From an uncultured Dehalococcoidia bacterium (GTDB lineage: Bacteria; Chloroflexota; Dehalococcoidia; Lucifugimonadales; Lucifugimonadaceae): DNA of 64,000 nt. A model generated the notes under the pieces. It made no database searches, was not told where the DNA came from, and was given only the letters and a program-made list of their open reading frames with translations. Shown in pieces: positions 34,480-42,709 of this stretch. Made by a program: the position numbers and the translations under genes. The number at the start of each line of letters is the position of its first letter. The stretch's first letter is position 1. The stretch covers positions 682,001-746,000 of the forward strand of contig OY282385.1 in assembly GCA_958295935.1 (NCBI GenBank), written 5' to 3'.

Positions 34480-36525
34480 ATGACGCAGCAACAGCACAGG
34501 TTGGGTCTGGATGATCCTGATTCCCTGACCAAAGACTCGGGCCTGTCTGTCGTCCGGGCTCGGAGCGAAAGCGTGGAGTCTTTCGACCGGTGCTTCTTTG
34601 ACGGGTTTACGTCCATGAAGGCGCTGACCTACACGGCCAGCATGCACATGATCGTAGGCCTATTACGGGATTTCGAGTACGCGGACTTCGAGTGTGTCTT
34701 TGGCCACGAGGGTATTATCTCGCCAGACGTCAATAATGTTCTAGCCTTCCAGGCGGTGCTGGACGAGCGCCTGAGCAAGGTTTTCGCAGTCGTCAAGGCG
34801 TCTGACGAGCGTCGCCGAGTCTTGTTCGACCGGATCGCCGACCACACGGTGCGTTTCTTCGTCGTCAAAGACAAGATCGCCCACGCCAAGATATACCTGC
34901 TTGAGAGAGACGATTTGCGACGCGTGATAATCGGCTCGGCGAACCTGTCCGAAACGGCGTTCTCCGGGCGCCAGGCCGAGACACTCGTAGTGTTCGACAA
35001 CGACGATACTGCGTGGAATCTCTACACGACGCAATACGAGGCCGTCCGCAGCGTAGCCGCGAGCCGCTTGATGCCGCGGCAAGAGCCCATACCGGCCGAA
35101 CTCATACCGGTCGAGGAGATACCGGCGCTCAAGTCGGTCGAAGAAAGTCAGAAGGAGTTGACTATCTACGCGCCTGCCGACAGCCAGGAAGAGGCCGAAG
35201 TATCGATTCCTATAGTGCGCGAAACGGTGGTGAAAGTAGCGGACTCCTTACGGCATACCCTGGCCGCTGTACGACCCGACAAGAACGGCCATGTACGCAT
35301 CACCCCGCGGATTGTGAAAGAGTCGATCAAGATATCCAGGGGCCGCCTCCGAGAAAACGACGCGAAGCCCAATGTGAACTTAACTCGCCTAGGGAAGAAT
35401 TTCATCCTGTCGGGAAAGGTTATGAGCCTTGACGCGAATCCAGATGACGTTCGCAAAGACGTCGCCCACTGGATAGAGTTCTTCGACAACTATGAGAACG
35501 GGTTTAGGGGTGACGTACCCCGGCTGCAGCGAGATTACTTCACCTTCATGAGCTGGTTCTACTTCTCGCCGTTACTTTGCGACGTGCGCAATCTCGCCCT
35601 CCGCTCAGGCGCATTCAGCTTCGAGCAGCCTATGTTCGCAGTCTTGTACGGCTCCAGCAATTGCGGCAAGACCAGCCTCATACAGACCCTCATGACCTCC
35701 ATGTTCTCCCACCCGCATGAAGTCGGAGCAGACCAGTTCACGCGCACCAACCTGAAAGCTCTCCAAGGTAGCTTCAAGAGACTCCCCGTAGTGTTCGACG
35801 ACGTAACCAAGGATCGGTTCAACCGCCACGCCGAGGAGGTCATCAAGCAGGAATACATTACCAACCCGGAACATCCCTGCTTCGCCCTATCGATGAACGC
35901 GGAGGCGCGCAACTTCAAGGACGAGATCGTCAAGAGGTGTCTGATGATCTACACGCGCACCTCCTTGCCGGGCGATCAGACGAACGCTCGCAAACGGCTC
36001 CAGCGTTCGATTGCACGCATACGGGACAAGATGACCACCGCGCTTTACCGCGAGTACCTGAAGCGAATGACCGCACAGGTAGACGAGCTTCGGGAATCAG
36101 GGCACGACTCACTCGCCGACGCCGACGTATTGGAGTTGTCATCGAGAGTCCTGTGCGACGTCTTTCAAAAACACCTGCCCAAGAGCTCCAGTATGCCCAG
36201 TTGGTGCAGCCCAATGACTCTGGAGGAGTATCAGCAACGCGCCTGGGACAGACCCCGTCGGGTACTCGAGAATTTGCTTAATGCCGATAAATACACCAAA
36301 GACCGCAAGCCATCCGATGGATCCTGGACCATTTCGGGCGAAATGATCCTCCTCGGGACAGGGCAAATCGGCACTGCCCGCACACGCAACGAGATACCCG
36401 ACTGGATCCTTGACGACACGGCGTCAGTCGCCAACCAGATCGGCCTGAAACGCAGCGAGGTCGAAAACTTCCTGGGGCGCAAACTGAGGCGGCGGACCTC
36501 GATTTGGCCCTTCAAAGGCCGATGA
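34480..36525 (+). CDS. PLD-type nuclease fused to a P-loop (AAA+/SF3-like) ATPase
   Basis: About 681 residues. The N-terminal domain ends in a phospholipase-D motif, H135-A-K137-IYLL with G152-S-A-N155 (IIGSANLSETAF), like NgoFVII/BfiI-type nuclease domains; only one HxK motif is present, so an active site would need a dimer. A Glu/Pro linker follows (about 205-270). The ATPase has Walker A GSSNCGKT (391-398), Walker B VVFDD (437-441) and a sensor-like FALSMN (468-473) followed by a conserved-looking KRCL. The tail (LKRSEVENFLGRKLRRR) is basic and could bind DNA. ATG 34480 is preferred over 34300, whose first 60 residues look non-coding. Function not established; DNA cleavage gated by ATP, as in defence proteins, is inference. 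Confidence 0.72.
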   Translation: MTQQQHRLGLDDPDSLTKDSGLSVVRARSESVESFDRCFFDGFTSMKALTYTASMHMIVGLLRDFEYADFECVFGHEGIISPDVNNVLAFQAVLDERLSKVFAVVKASDERRRVLFDRIADHTVRFFVVKDKIAHAKIYLLERDDLRRVIIGSANLSETAFSGRQAETLVVFDNDDTAWNLYTTQYEAVRSVAASRLMPRQEPIPAELIPVEEIPALKSVEESQKELTIYAPADSQEEAEVSIPIVRETVVKVADSLRHTLAAVRPDKNGHVRITPRIVKESIKISRGRLRENDAKPNVNLTRLGKNFILSGKVMSLDANPDDVRKDVAHWIEFFDNYENGFRGDVPRLQRDYFTFMSWFYFSPLLCDVRNLALRSGAFSFEQPMFAVLYGSSNCGKTSLIQTLMTSMFSHPHEVGADQFTRTNLKALQGSFKRLPVVFDDVTKDRFNRHAEEVIKQEYITNPEHPCFALSMNAEARNFKDEIVKRCLMIYTRTSLPGDQTNARKRLQRSIARIRDKMTTALYREYLKRMTAQVDELRESGHDSLADADVLELSSRVLCDVFQKHLPKSSSMPSWCSPMTLEEYQQRAWDRPRRVLENLLNADKYTKDRKPSDGSWTISGEMILLGTGQIGTARTRNEIPDWILDDTASVANQIGLKRSEVENFLGRKLRRRTSIWPFKGR

Positions 36526-36603
36526 ACTGCTTGGAAAACCCTGTTCCCCACATCCCGGAATCCAAGCCGTAGCCGAATCTGTATGCCCGCAAGTAGAGCC
36601 GCC

Positions 36604-38295
36604 CTAGACGACTGACATCTCCCGGCGCATTTGGTCCAGGCCCATCGGGCCGAGACGCAATGCCTTGTTGTGCCAGTCCCTGAGATCGAAAGATCCTCCC
36701 AACCGCTCCCTTGCATATTGACGAGCCTCCAGCCACTCGCGCTCGCCAACCTTGTAGCTGATCGCCTGACCGGGAAGCCCAAGATATCGGTCGATCTCAC
36801 TGGCGGTGAAGTCGGTCGGGAAGTGCGCGTACCGGCTCATCATTTCGTTCCCCAGATCGGGCGACCAGGTCTCTCCGGGGTGGAAATCCGCGCCTTGGGG
36901 AATATCCATGCCCAAGTGCATACCGATGTCTATGATCACCCGTACCGACCTGAGAGCCTGTGCGTCCAGCATCCCCATATAGTAATCGGGGTTCTCAAGA
37001 TAGCCCAACTCCCCCATCAACCGCTCGGCGTAGAGCGCCCATCCCTCGACGTAGCCGGAAGTGCCGGCGATCAGACGCTGATACCTTGACAGTTCACCGG
37101 CCAGAGATTTTGTCGTGGCTATCTGGAAGTGATGCCCGGGCACACCCTCGTGATAGGCGATGGAGACCTCTCGCCATAGCGGGAACCTGGTCTTGCCCCC
37201 GGTGGGATACCAGGTGCGGCCCGGACGCGAGAAATCCTCCGATGGGCCGGTGTAATACATCGCGAGCGCGCCGCCGGGCGGCGCGATCAGGGCTTCGATG
37301 CGCTTGACGGGGTCGGCAAGGTCGAAGTGGACGCCGTCAAGCTGAGCAATGGTGCCGTCCTGCAAGTCCTGCATCCAACGCCTGAAACGCTCTTCCCCCT
37401 CGATAGACCTCGCGGGGTCCGACTCGAGCAGTTGGATCGCCTCATCCACGGACGAGGCCGGTTTTATGCGCCCCGCGGTTTTTTCCATCTCCGAGCGGAC
37501 CCACGCTAGCTGATCCCAACCCCAACGATAGGTATCATCCAGGTCGAGCTCCACTCCGTTGAATGAACGGGCGTGCAGGGCGTAGCGGTCGTGGCCAACA
37601 CCATCCTCACGAACCGCCGAGGGCATGTACTCCTCGCGCAGGTATCGGGCGAGTTCGGAATAAGCCCGACCGGCTTCAGCGGCTCCACGGGCCAGGTCAG
37701 ACCTGATCGAGGCGCTATCGACCGCGGACTGATCGAAACTGTCGAGCAGCCCGTCGAAGAAAGATTTGCCATCGCCGCCGCCCGACCATGCCTCGGCCTG
37801 CTCCGCGCAACCGACGGTCTGACGCCTCGACGCGGTTAGCCCACAGGCCGCGCCTTTCCTCAGAGTCTCCCGATAGCTGCTCAAAGCCTGCGGGACAGCC
37901 GCCAGGCGGGTTGCAATGTTGCGCCAGTTCTCCTCAGAGGCGCGGGGCATCATGTCGAAAACCATGCGGATGCCCTGCACCGGGCTGTGCAGTATGTTCA
38001 GCCCGCGCAGGTGTTCTCCAGCATCGTGCAGGGCTAAGTCAGACTCCATCTCCTCGATGAACGTTTCACGGCACGCCCGCTCCCGCTCGCCGTCCGGCCG
38101 CGCGGCGGACATCGCCGACAGCGTGCCCCGTTGGATGCCCGCCATCTCCTCTGAGGTGGAAGGCGAGTAGTCCGTCATCCGGTCGTCGTGCCCGGCAATG
38201 CCGATGAAAGTTGCCGCGATAGGGTCATACGCCGCCAACCGGTCCACGAACTCGTCCGCAATGCTGAATACGCCTGACATGATCATCTGCCTCAA
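36604..38295 (-). CDS. DUF885 family predicted metallopeptidase
   Basis: A 563-residue protein of the DUF885 family. The hallmark HEGVPGHHFQ lies at about residues 382-391, with a zinc-ligand Glu expected in GYVEGWALYAERL; the N-terminal FVDRLAAYDPIAATFIGIAGHDDRM is also typical. The family is thought to be zinc hydrolases or peptidases. No signal peptide. Its TTG start (38295) overlaps the stop of the serine hydrolase gene by four bases (TTGA), implying translational coupling; ATG at 38286 or 38280 are alternatives. Confidence 0.87.
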   Translation of the reverse strand: MRQMIMSGVFSIADEFVDRLAAYDPIAATFIGIAGHDDRMTDYSPSTSEEMAGIQRGTLSAMSAARPDGERERACRETFIEEMESDLALHDAGEHLRGLNILHSPVQGIRMVFDMMPRASEENWRNIATRLAAVPQALSSYRETLRKGAACGLTASRRQTVGCAEQAEAWSGGGDGKSFFDGLLDSFDQSAVDSASIRSDLARGAAEAGRAYSELARYLREEYMPSAVREDGVGHDRYALHARSFNGVELDLDDTYRWGWDQLAWVRSEMEKTAGRIKPASSVDEAIQLLESDPARSIEGEERFRRWMQDLQDGTIAQLDGVHFDLADPVKRIEALIAPPGGALAMYYTGPSEDFSRPGRTWYPTGGKTRFPLWREVSIAYHEGVPGHHFQIATTKSLAGELSRYQRLIAGTSGYVEGWALYAERLMGELGYLENPDYYMGMLDAQALRSVRVIIDIGMHLGMDIPQGADFHPGETWSPDLGNEMMSRYAHFPTDFTASEIDRYLGLPGQAISYKVGEREWLEARQYARERLGGSFDLRDWHNKALRLGPMGLDQMRREMSVV

Positions 38296-39674
38296 GCCGT
38301 CTTTTCGTAGAGGAAGCCGCCAAGCACGAACCCGGTCGCTTCGCCATCGATTCCGAACTGAAAATCCAGCCTCTCCCCTGCCCCGCGTCCATCTACGACC
38401 CTGATCTCCATAACGTCGCCAACGCGTCTGACCGCAAGACCGCAGGGAGCGTGCAACTGGTACGGATCAGACCCTGCCGGTTCTAGCGCGAGGCGGCTTT
38501 CCGTCTGAGTCAACTCCACCGCCATGGCGGGCTGCGCAAAATATCTGCCCAAGTATCCTTCGATTTCCGGCGGCAACTGGGGCGCAGCAGAAGCCGCTTT
38601 CGCTTCTCCACGGACTGCGCCCAGTTCATCGAGAGCGGCGTCGAGAAGCCCAGCCCCCGCACTATTCCGGGTTGGCGGAGGCCACACGTTGGCCAATGTG
38701 ATGGCGCCCACCCTGGACGGTTTGTTGAACAGTATCTCTGAAGAGTAGCCGTGGATTCCGCCGCCATGATTCAAGTAGACGCGATCACCGCGCCTGATCG
38801 CTCGCCAACCCAGAGCCTGGCCCCACGACCAATCCGGCTTCACGTACACAGGCCGGTGCATCTCATCGAGCGTACAGGAGTCAAGCACGTTCGACCCCAG
38901 CGCGCCGGTGTGAAACGCGATCCAACGCGCCAGGTCGTGTACGTTGGAGTGCAGTTGCCCGGCCGGGGTCAGACCCCGCAGATGTGCATACGGCGCAGGT
39001 ACCAGACCGCCCTCCGGCTCTAACGCAGGTTGGTAACCCGTTGCCATCCGACCGGATTCGACCTGACGAACCTCGAACGAGGTGTGAGCCAGGCCCAAGG
39101 GGTCGAGAATCTCCGACTCGACGTATTCGATGTAAGCCCTGCCGCTGAGCCTATAGATGACCTCGCCGAGCAGACCGAACGCGAAGTTCGAGTACTTCCA
39201 TTGGCTGTCCTGGGATATGACGACCTCAGCATCCGGTAACGCGTCCAGGATGCGCTCTCTGTCGGGGAATTCCGGCTTCGCCCACGTCGGAAGCGGCGGT
39301 TCCGTCGAAAGGCCGGAGTGGTGCGTGAGAAGGCGCTTGATCGTGACGCCCTCTATCGTCCCTGCCAAGGCGCGGGCCGCTGCGAATTCCGGTACGTGGA
39401 GTACCAAGGGGTCTTCAAGTTCCAGCAGGCCCGCGTCCCGAAGTTGCATGATGGCCGTGGCGGTAAAGGTCTTGGTGATCGAGGCGACCCTCGACGTGGT
39501 GAACTGATCCGGGACCCGCCGGGATTCAAGGTCGGAGTACCCGAGTCCCTTGAACCACACGACTTCACCGTCCACGACAAGCGCCGCCGCCACACCCGCG
39601 CCAAGCTCGCCGTCGAACACGTCGCACGCAATTGCGTCGAGACGTGACGCGAGTTTGGAGGAAATCTTGGTCAT
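38292..39674 (-). CDS. serine hydrolase, beta-lactamase/class C PBP family
   Basis: About 460 residues. The active-site SxxK is Ser69-Ile-Thr-Lys72 (numbered from the upstream TTG at 39686), followed by the YxN motif YSNFAFGLLGEV and a late HGG in VYLNHGGGIHGYSS. These are the three motifs of class C beta-lactamase-fold esterases and peptidases (EstB, D-aminopeptidase). No signal peptide was seen, so it is probably a cytosolic esterase or amidase rather than an antibiotic-resistance enzyme. ATG 39674 was chosen over TTG 39686. Overlaps the DUF885 gene by four bases, forming a two-gene operon. Confidence 0.9.
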   Translation of the reverse strand: MTKISSKLASRLDAIACDVFDGELGAGVAAALVVDGEVVWFKGLGYSDLESRRVPDQFTTSRVASITKTFTATAIMQLRDAGLLELEDPLVLHVPEFAAARALAGTIEGVTIKRLLTHHSGLSTEPPLPTWAKPEFPDRERILDALPDAEVVISQDSQWKYSNFAFGLLGEVIYRLSGRAYIEYVESEILDPLGLAHTSFEVRQVESGRMATGYQPALEPEGGLVPAPYAHLRGLTPAGQLHSNVHDLARWIAFHTGALGSNVLDSCTLDEMHRPVYVKPDWSWGQALGWRAIRRGDRVYLNHGGGIHGYSSEILFNKPSRVGAITLANVWPPPTRNSAGAGLLDAALDELGAVRGEAKAASAAPQLPPEIEGYLGRYFAQPAMAVELTQTESRLALEPAGSDPYQLHAPCGLAVRRVGDVMEIRVVDGRGAGERLDFQFGIDGEATGFVLGGFLYEKTA

Positions 39675-39686
39675 ATGATCTTGCAA

Positions 39687-40021
39687 GTAGCCTCGGCGGT
39701 ATCACCGCACAGACTTGCCGCACGCAGCAGCAGGCGACGCCGCTTTACGAGGTTATCCCAGCCTGCGCCGCCGCGCACCGGCCGGCCGGCAAGTATCGCG
39801 GGCGTGCAACCCTTTCCTTCTCCCAAAATACTTCAGAAAGGTTGCATCGAGCACGCCGCCGCAAGTGGGTTCATCTATGATGCGCTTTGTGCCGTGGAAG
39901 CCGCTCAACTGGCGGAAGTATGGAACGAGGCCGTAGAAGACATCTCCTACGCGTACCGGCCCAATTCGTAGACCGTAAGCTTTGACCAGACAAGCTCCAG
40001 GAGAACGACCTTCACCGACCC
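39687..40021. other. intergenic region with one long hairpin
   Basis: Between two minus-strand genes. Contains the inverted repeat at 39805-39846 described separately. A 98-codon plus-strand frame (39675-39971) has no recognisable family and crosses the hairpin; it was not called. Confidence 0.5.
39805..39846 (-). terminator. terminator-like hairpin after the aldolase gene
   Basis: TGCAACCCTTTC and GAAAGGTTGCA pair over 11 bp with one bulged base and a 19-base loop. Position, about 175 bases downstream of the aldolase stop and before the serine hydrolase, suits transcript termination or processing; no U-tract follows. Confidence 0.4.
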
Positions 40022-40795
40022 CTACTTCCCGGCGCCCAGCTCCCGAACTATCCTCTCGCAGGCTTGCATGTAGATCGTGGCGTCCACGTTGATAGCCAGG
40101 TACTGCACGCCCATATCGATCAACCACCGCCCCATCTCGACGTCCTTGGCGTACGAACCGACGGCGCGGCCCCGCCCCCTGGCTTTCTCAGCCGCCGCTT
40201 GCAACGCCCTCTCGACCAGCGGATTACGTACGTCGCCCGGCACTCCCAAAGACTGCGATATGTCGTACGGGCCCAGAAAAAGCACGTCGATTCCCTCGAC
40301 GGTCATGATCTCCTCTAGATTGTCGAGGCCGCGCCGGCCCTCGATGTGCACTATGACCGTTGTTTCCTCGTTCTGCCGTTCGGTGTGCTGTTCCCCTTCG
40401 TGCTTAAAATAATCGCCGGCCCTAGTGAATATGGACAGGCCGCGCTGACCGGCAGGTGCGTACTTGGCCGCGTGAAGAACCTTGTTCGCGTCCTCAGTGG
40501 AATTGACCTGAGGCACCTGCACCCCGGCAGAGCCTATGTCGAGAGCTCGCAGAATGAGACGCTCGTCATTGTCACCAACCCGAATGATCGGAGACACGCC
40601 CGCACCGTCCGCAGAAATCACCAGGTCGGTCGCGCGCTCCATGCTGATCGGGCCGTGCTCCGTATCGATGATGCAAAAGTCCATTCCGGCATAGCCCAGC
40701 GTGTCCACCAGCATCATCGAAGGCACAATGACAAACGGCCCCACAACCGTTTCGCCCGCCTGCAACCGCGCCTTGAGTTTTCCTTTATCGGGCAT
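40022..40795 (-). CDS. HpcH/HpaI aldolase family protein
   Basis: About 257 residues, metal-dependent class II aldolase of the pyruvate-releasing type. Signatures: GPFVIVPSMMLVDTLGYAGMDFCIIDTEHGP (active-site His/Arg environment and EHGP), SAGVQVPQVNSTEDA, VIVHIEGRRGLDNLEEI (metal Glu), IDVLFLGPYDISQSLGVPG (metal Asp). Cleaves or forms 2-keto-3-deoxy acids. ATG 40795 (MPDKGKLKARLQAGE) was taken because the family begins there; the frame is open to 40885. Divergent from the MBL hydrolase. Confidence 0.9.
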   Translation of the reverse strand: MPDKGKLKARLQAGETVVGPFVIVPSMMLVDTLGYAGMDFCIIDTEHGPISMERATDLVISADGAGVSPIIRVGDNDERLILRALDIGSAGVQVPQVNSTEDANKVLHAAKYAPAGQRGLSIFTRAGDYFKHEGEQHTERQNEETTVIVHIEGRRGLDNLEEIMTVEGIDVLFLGPYDISQSLGVPGDVRNPLVERALQAAAEKARGRGRAVGSYAKDVEMGRWLIDMGVQYLAINVDATIYMQACERIVRELGAGK

Positions 40796-40915
40796 ACGTC
40801 CCCCCAGCGTGTACAGAAACAGGCGCCAGTTTATTCCATGATCTGCGTTGCAGCGCAGCTGAATGGCGGCCAACGCAGTTAACAAGGCATCGCAGGCAGA
40901 TTATTCTATGGTCCC

Positions 40916-41779
40916 ATGGTTTCAACAAGAGTGATATTTCTGGGCTCGGGCACGTCGGAAGGAGTGCCGCGCGTCACCTGCCTGACGAACCCCGATGTGC
41001 ACTGCGCGGTCTGCACGGACGCCGTAAGGCCGGGGTCGAAGAACCGCAGGCGCAACACGTCATTGCTCATACAGCGACCGGGCAATGACGGCCGAGTACG
41101 AAACATCGTGATAGATGCTGGCAAGTTCTTCTATGAGTCGGCTATCCATTGGTTCCCCCCTTTCCAGGCTCACGACCTCGACGCCGTAGTTCTTACCCAC
41201 GCCCACGCCGACGCCGCAGGCGGCCTCGACGACCTACGCGATTGGACCAACTACCGGCGCCACCCCGTACCAGTGTTCACGCCCCGGAAAGATCTGAAGG
41301 TTATCGAGCGTACTCACTACTACCTGATGCCAGGCAAGAACAAGGACAGTGCAGGATCGGTTGCCAGGCTGGAGTTCCAACTGTACGACGACCACCCGTT
41401 CGTCGTGGAAGGTCTGAAGTTCACACCGCTGACAGTGGAGCATGGCCGGGGGGTCACCGCATGTGGGTTGCGCTTTGGCAACGTGAGCTACGTCCCGGAC
41501 ACTTCTCACATACCCGATGAAACGGCGCGTCTCATAGAGGGAAGCGACCTGTTAATCATCGACGCGCTTCGGCCTACCTCCACTCACGGCTCTCACTTGA
41601 CCATTGAACAGGCCATAGAACAGGTGCACAGGCTCAAGCCAAGGAGGGCGCTGCTCACAGACATGGCGCACGACGTCGACCACGAGCCGTGCAACAAATG
41701 GCTGCGGTCACTGCGCGAATCGGACGGTCTCGACGTCGAGCTAGCCTACGACGGCATGGCCTTCAAGGTGGAAACTTGA
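40916..41779 (+). CDS. MBL-fold hydrolase, PhnP-like, with altered metal motif
   Basis: A 287-residue metallo-beta-lactamase-fold protein of the PhnP/cyclic-phosphodiesterase-like group: start STRVIFLGSGTSEGVPRVTC, a two-Cys insertion (HCAVC), then the metal motif H95-A-H97-A-D99-A100 and later EHGRG, VPDTSH and THGSHLT. The canonical HxHxDH has Ala in place of the last His, so one metal ligand is missing; a mononuclear site or altered chemistry is possible. Usual activity: hydrolysis of phosphate esters or cyclic phosphates in the cytosol. It lies 40 bases before DUF503 on the same strand. Confidence 0.85.
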   Translation: MVSTRVIFLGSGTSEGVPRVTCLTNPDVHCAVCTDAVRPGSKNRRRNTSLLIQRPGNDGRVRNIVIDAGKFFYESAIHWFPPFQAHDLDAVVLTHAHADAAGGLDDLRDWTNYRRHPVPVFTPRKDLKVIERTHYYLMPGKNKDSAGSVARLEFQLYDDHPFVVEGLKFTPLTVEHGRGVTACGLRFGNVSYVPDTSHIPDETARLIEGSDLLIIDALRPTSTHGSHLTIEQAIEQVHRLKPRRALLTDMAHDVDHEPCNKWLRSLRESDGLDVELAYDGMAFKVET

Positions 41780-41819
41780 AATACCGAAGCGGATCAGCGG
41801 ACATAGGCTGCGGCGCAAC

Positions 41820-42110
41820 ATGTACGTAGCCGTATGCAGACTCACTCTGCACGTGCACGGCAGCCGCTCCCTGAAAGACAAGAGGCGGGTCGTCGTCTCG
41901 CTGCGAGACCAGCTCAGACGCAGGTTCGGCGTTTCAGTGGCCGAGGTGGACAGCCAAGAGGCCTGGCAACTGGCCGTTATTGGCATCGCCGGCGTTAGCG
42001 GCACCCTTACGACCGCCAGGGACTTGGTCGACCGGGCCGTGGAATATGCAGAATCTACGTTGACCGAGGCCGTGGTCACGAGCGCCGAGAAAGACGCCTT
42101 CGACTACTGA
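41820..42110 (+). CDS. DUF503 family protein
   Basis: A 96-residue protein matching DUF503 along its full length: MYVAVCRLTLHVHGSRSLKDKRRVVVSLRDQLRRRFGVSVAEVDSQEAWQLAVIGIAGVSG. The family is small, alpha/beta, common in Gram-positives, Thermus and Chloroflexota and often next to rbfA/infB; biochemical role unknown. Here it follows the MBL hydrolase and probably shares its transcript. Confidence 0.9.
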   Translation: MYVAVCRLTLHVHGSRSLKDKRRVVVSLRDQLRRRFGVSVAEVDSQEAWQLAVIGIAGVSGTLTTARDLVDRAVEYAESTLTEAVVTSAEKDAFDY

Positions 42111-42190
42111 TCTGACGCCGGAGAGAAGATTTGAGGCCGCCCTATGAGCAGACCTCGCGATCTGCCGCACGTTCCACGACACCTCAACGT

Positions 42191-42219
42191 AAAAACCCCG
42201 GCGCCGACGGCCCCGGGGT
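42191..42219 (-). terminator. Rho-independent terminator of the zinc-ribbon gene
   Basis: On the minus strand ACCCCGG and CCGGGGT form a 7-bp GC stem over an 11-base loop, followed immediately by a T5 run. It lies 26 bases past the zinc-ribbon stop and could also stop plus-strand transcripts from DUF503, without a U-tail in that direction. Confidence 0.75.
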
Positions 42220-42244
42220 CGTAATTCAGGCCGCCGCCGCTTGG

Positions 42245-42409
42245 TCAAGCCGCTGTCGGAATCCGCTCCCTAAGAGCCAAGACCTTCTTGACGTCTTCCC
42301 GCGTCTCGATGGTGCATGAGCACTGCAGGCACTGCAGGTACACACCCCCGACCGCACGGACGAACGTCATGTCGCCAGAGCACTTGATGCAAGCCTTGAG
42401 GTAAAGCAT
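42245..42409 (-). CDS. small zinc-ribbon protein
   Basis: A 54-residue protein, MLYLKACIKCSGDMTF....GVYLQCLQCSCTIETREDV, with two CxxC pairs 18-20 residues apart that should hold one zinc ion. The helical C-terminal third is charged. ATG 42409 follows GGGAAGA; the frame is open to 42490 but the upstream residues are only Arg/Gly-rich. Similar tiny zinc ribbons often accompany transcription or ribosome functions; none can be assigned. Divergent from hspR and closed by a good terminator, so it is a stand-alone unit. Confidence 0.75.
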   Translation of the reverse strand: MLYLKACIKCSGDMTFVRAVGGVYLQCLQCSCTIETREDVKKVLALRERIPTAA

Positions 42410-42500
42410 TTTGATCTTCCCGTTTCTGCCAGCTCGTTCCCTACCGAGCCCTGATCTTCCGATTACCGCTCTGCGGCACCATCTTGGCACTGAAACCGCG

Positions 42501-42523
42501 CAAGAGTTCCTAGGGTGAACTTG
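42501..42523. promoter_or_regulatory. imperfect inverted repeat between zinc-ribbon and hspR genes
   Basis: CAAGAGTTC-N7-GAACTTG is an imperfect dyad with one extra base in the left arm. Spacing and the CAAG/CTTG ends resemble the HAIR operator of HspR (CTTGAGT-N7-ACTCAAG), but the core differs. Confidence 0.3.
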
Positions 42524-42641
42524 TGATGCCGGTATGATACAACGATTTCAGTTGAATGTCACCCTTTTCAGCATGAATTCGTAGCAATTCTGCTCAGCTT
42601 CCAGTCGCCGAGACGAGCCGCGAAGCGTTTCGTAGCCACAG

Positions 42642-42670
42642 TTGACATGCTCCGTATCAACGTTTAGCAT
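42642..42670 (+). promoter_or_regulatory. sigma-70 type promoter of hspR-grpE-dnaK
   Basis: Perfect -35 TTGACA (42642-42647), 17-bp spacer and -10 TAGCAT (42665-42670, four of six matches). Transcription would start near 42677, giving a leader of about 33 bases before the hspR ATG. Confidence 0.65.
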
Positions 42671-42687
42671 CCTTTGTGTATTAGATG

Positions 42688-42697
42688 CCACTAGTGG
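42688..42697. promoter_or_regulatory. CCACTAGTGG palindrome in the hspR leader, possible operator
   Basis: A perfect 10-bp palindrome lies just after the predicted transcription start and three bases before GAAGG, the hspR ribosome-binding site. A repressor bound here would block the promoter exit; it is not the known HAIR sequence. Confidence 0.4.
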
Positions 42698-42709
42698 TAC
42701 GAAGGCGCG

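Noticed and set aside
38946-38962. GGGGTCAGACCCC near-palindrome, with similar GGTCTGAC strings near 16255 and 62390
   Set aside because: Short and partly inside coding sequence; three partial copies are not enough to claim a repeat family.
39675-39971. 98-codon plus-strand frame in an intergenic region
   Set aside because: No family, no ribosome site, crosses an inverted repeat that fits a transcript-end hairpin.
42501-42523. True HAIR operator for HspR
   Set aside because: Arms differ from CTTGAGT/ACTCAAG and have an indel; listed only as a weak dyad.
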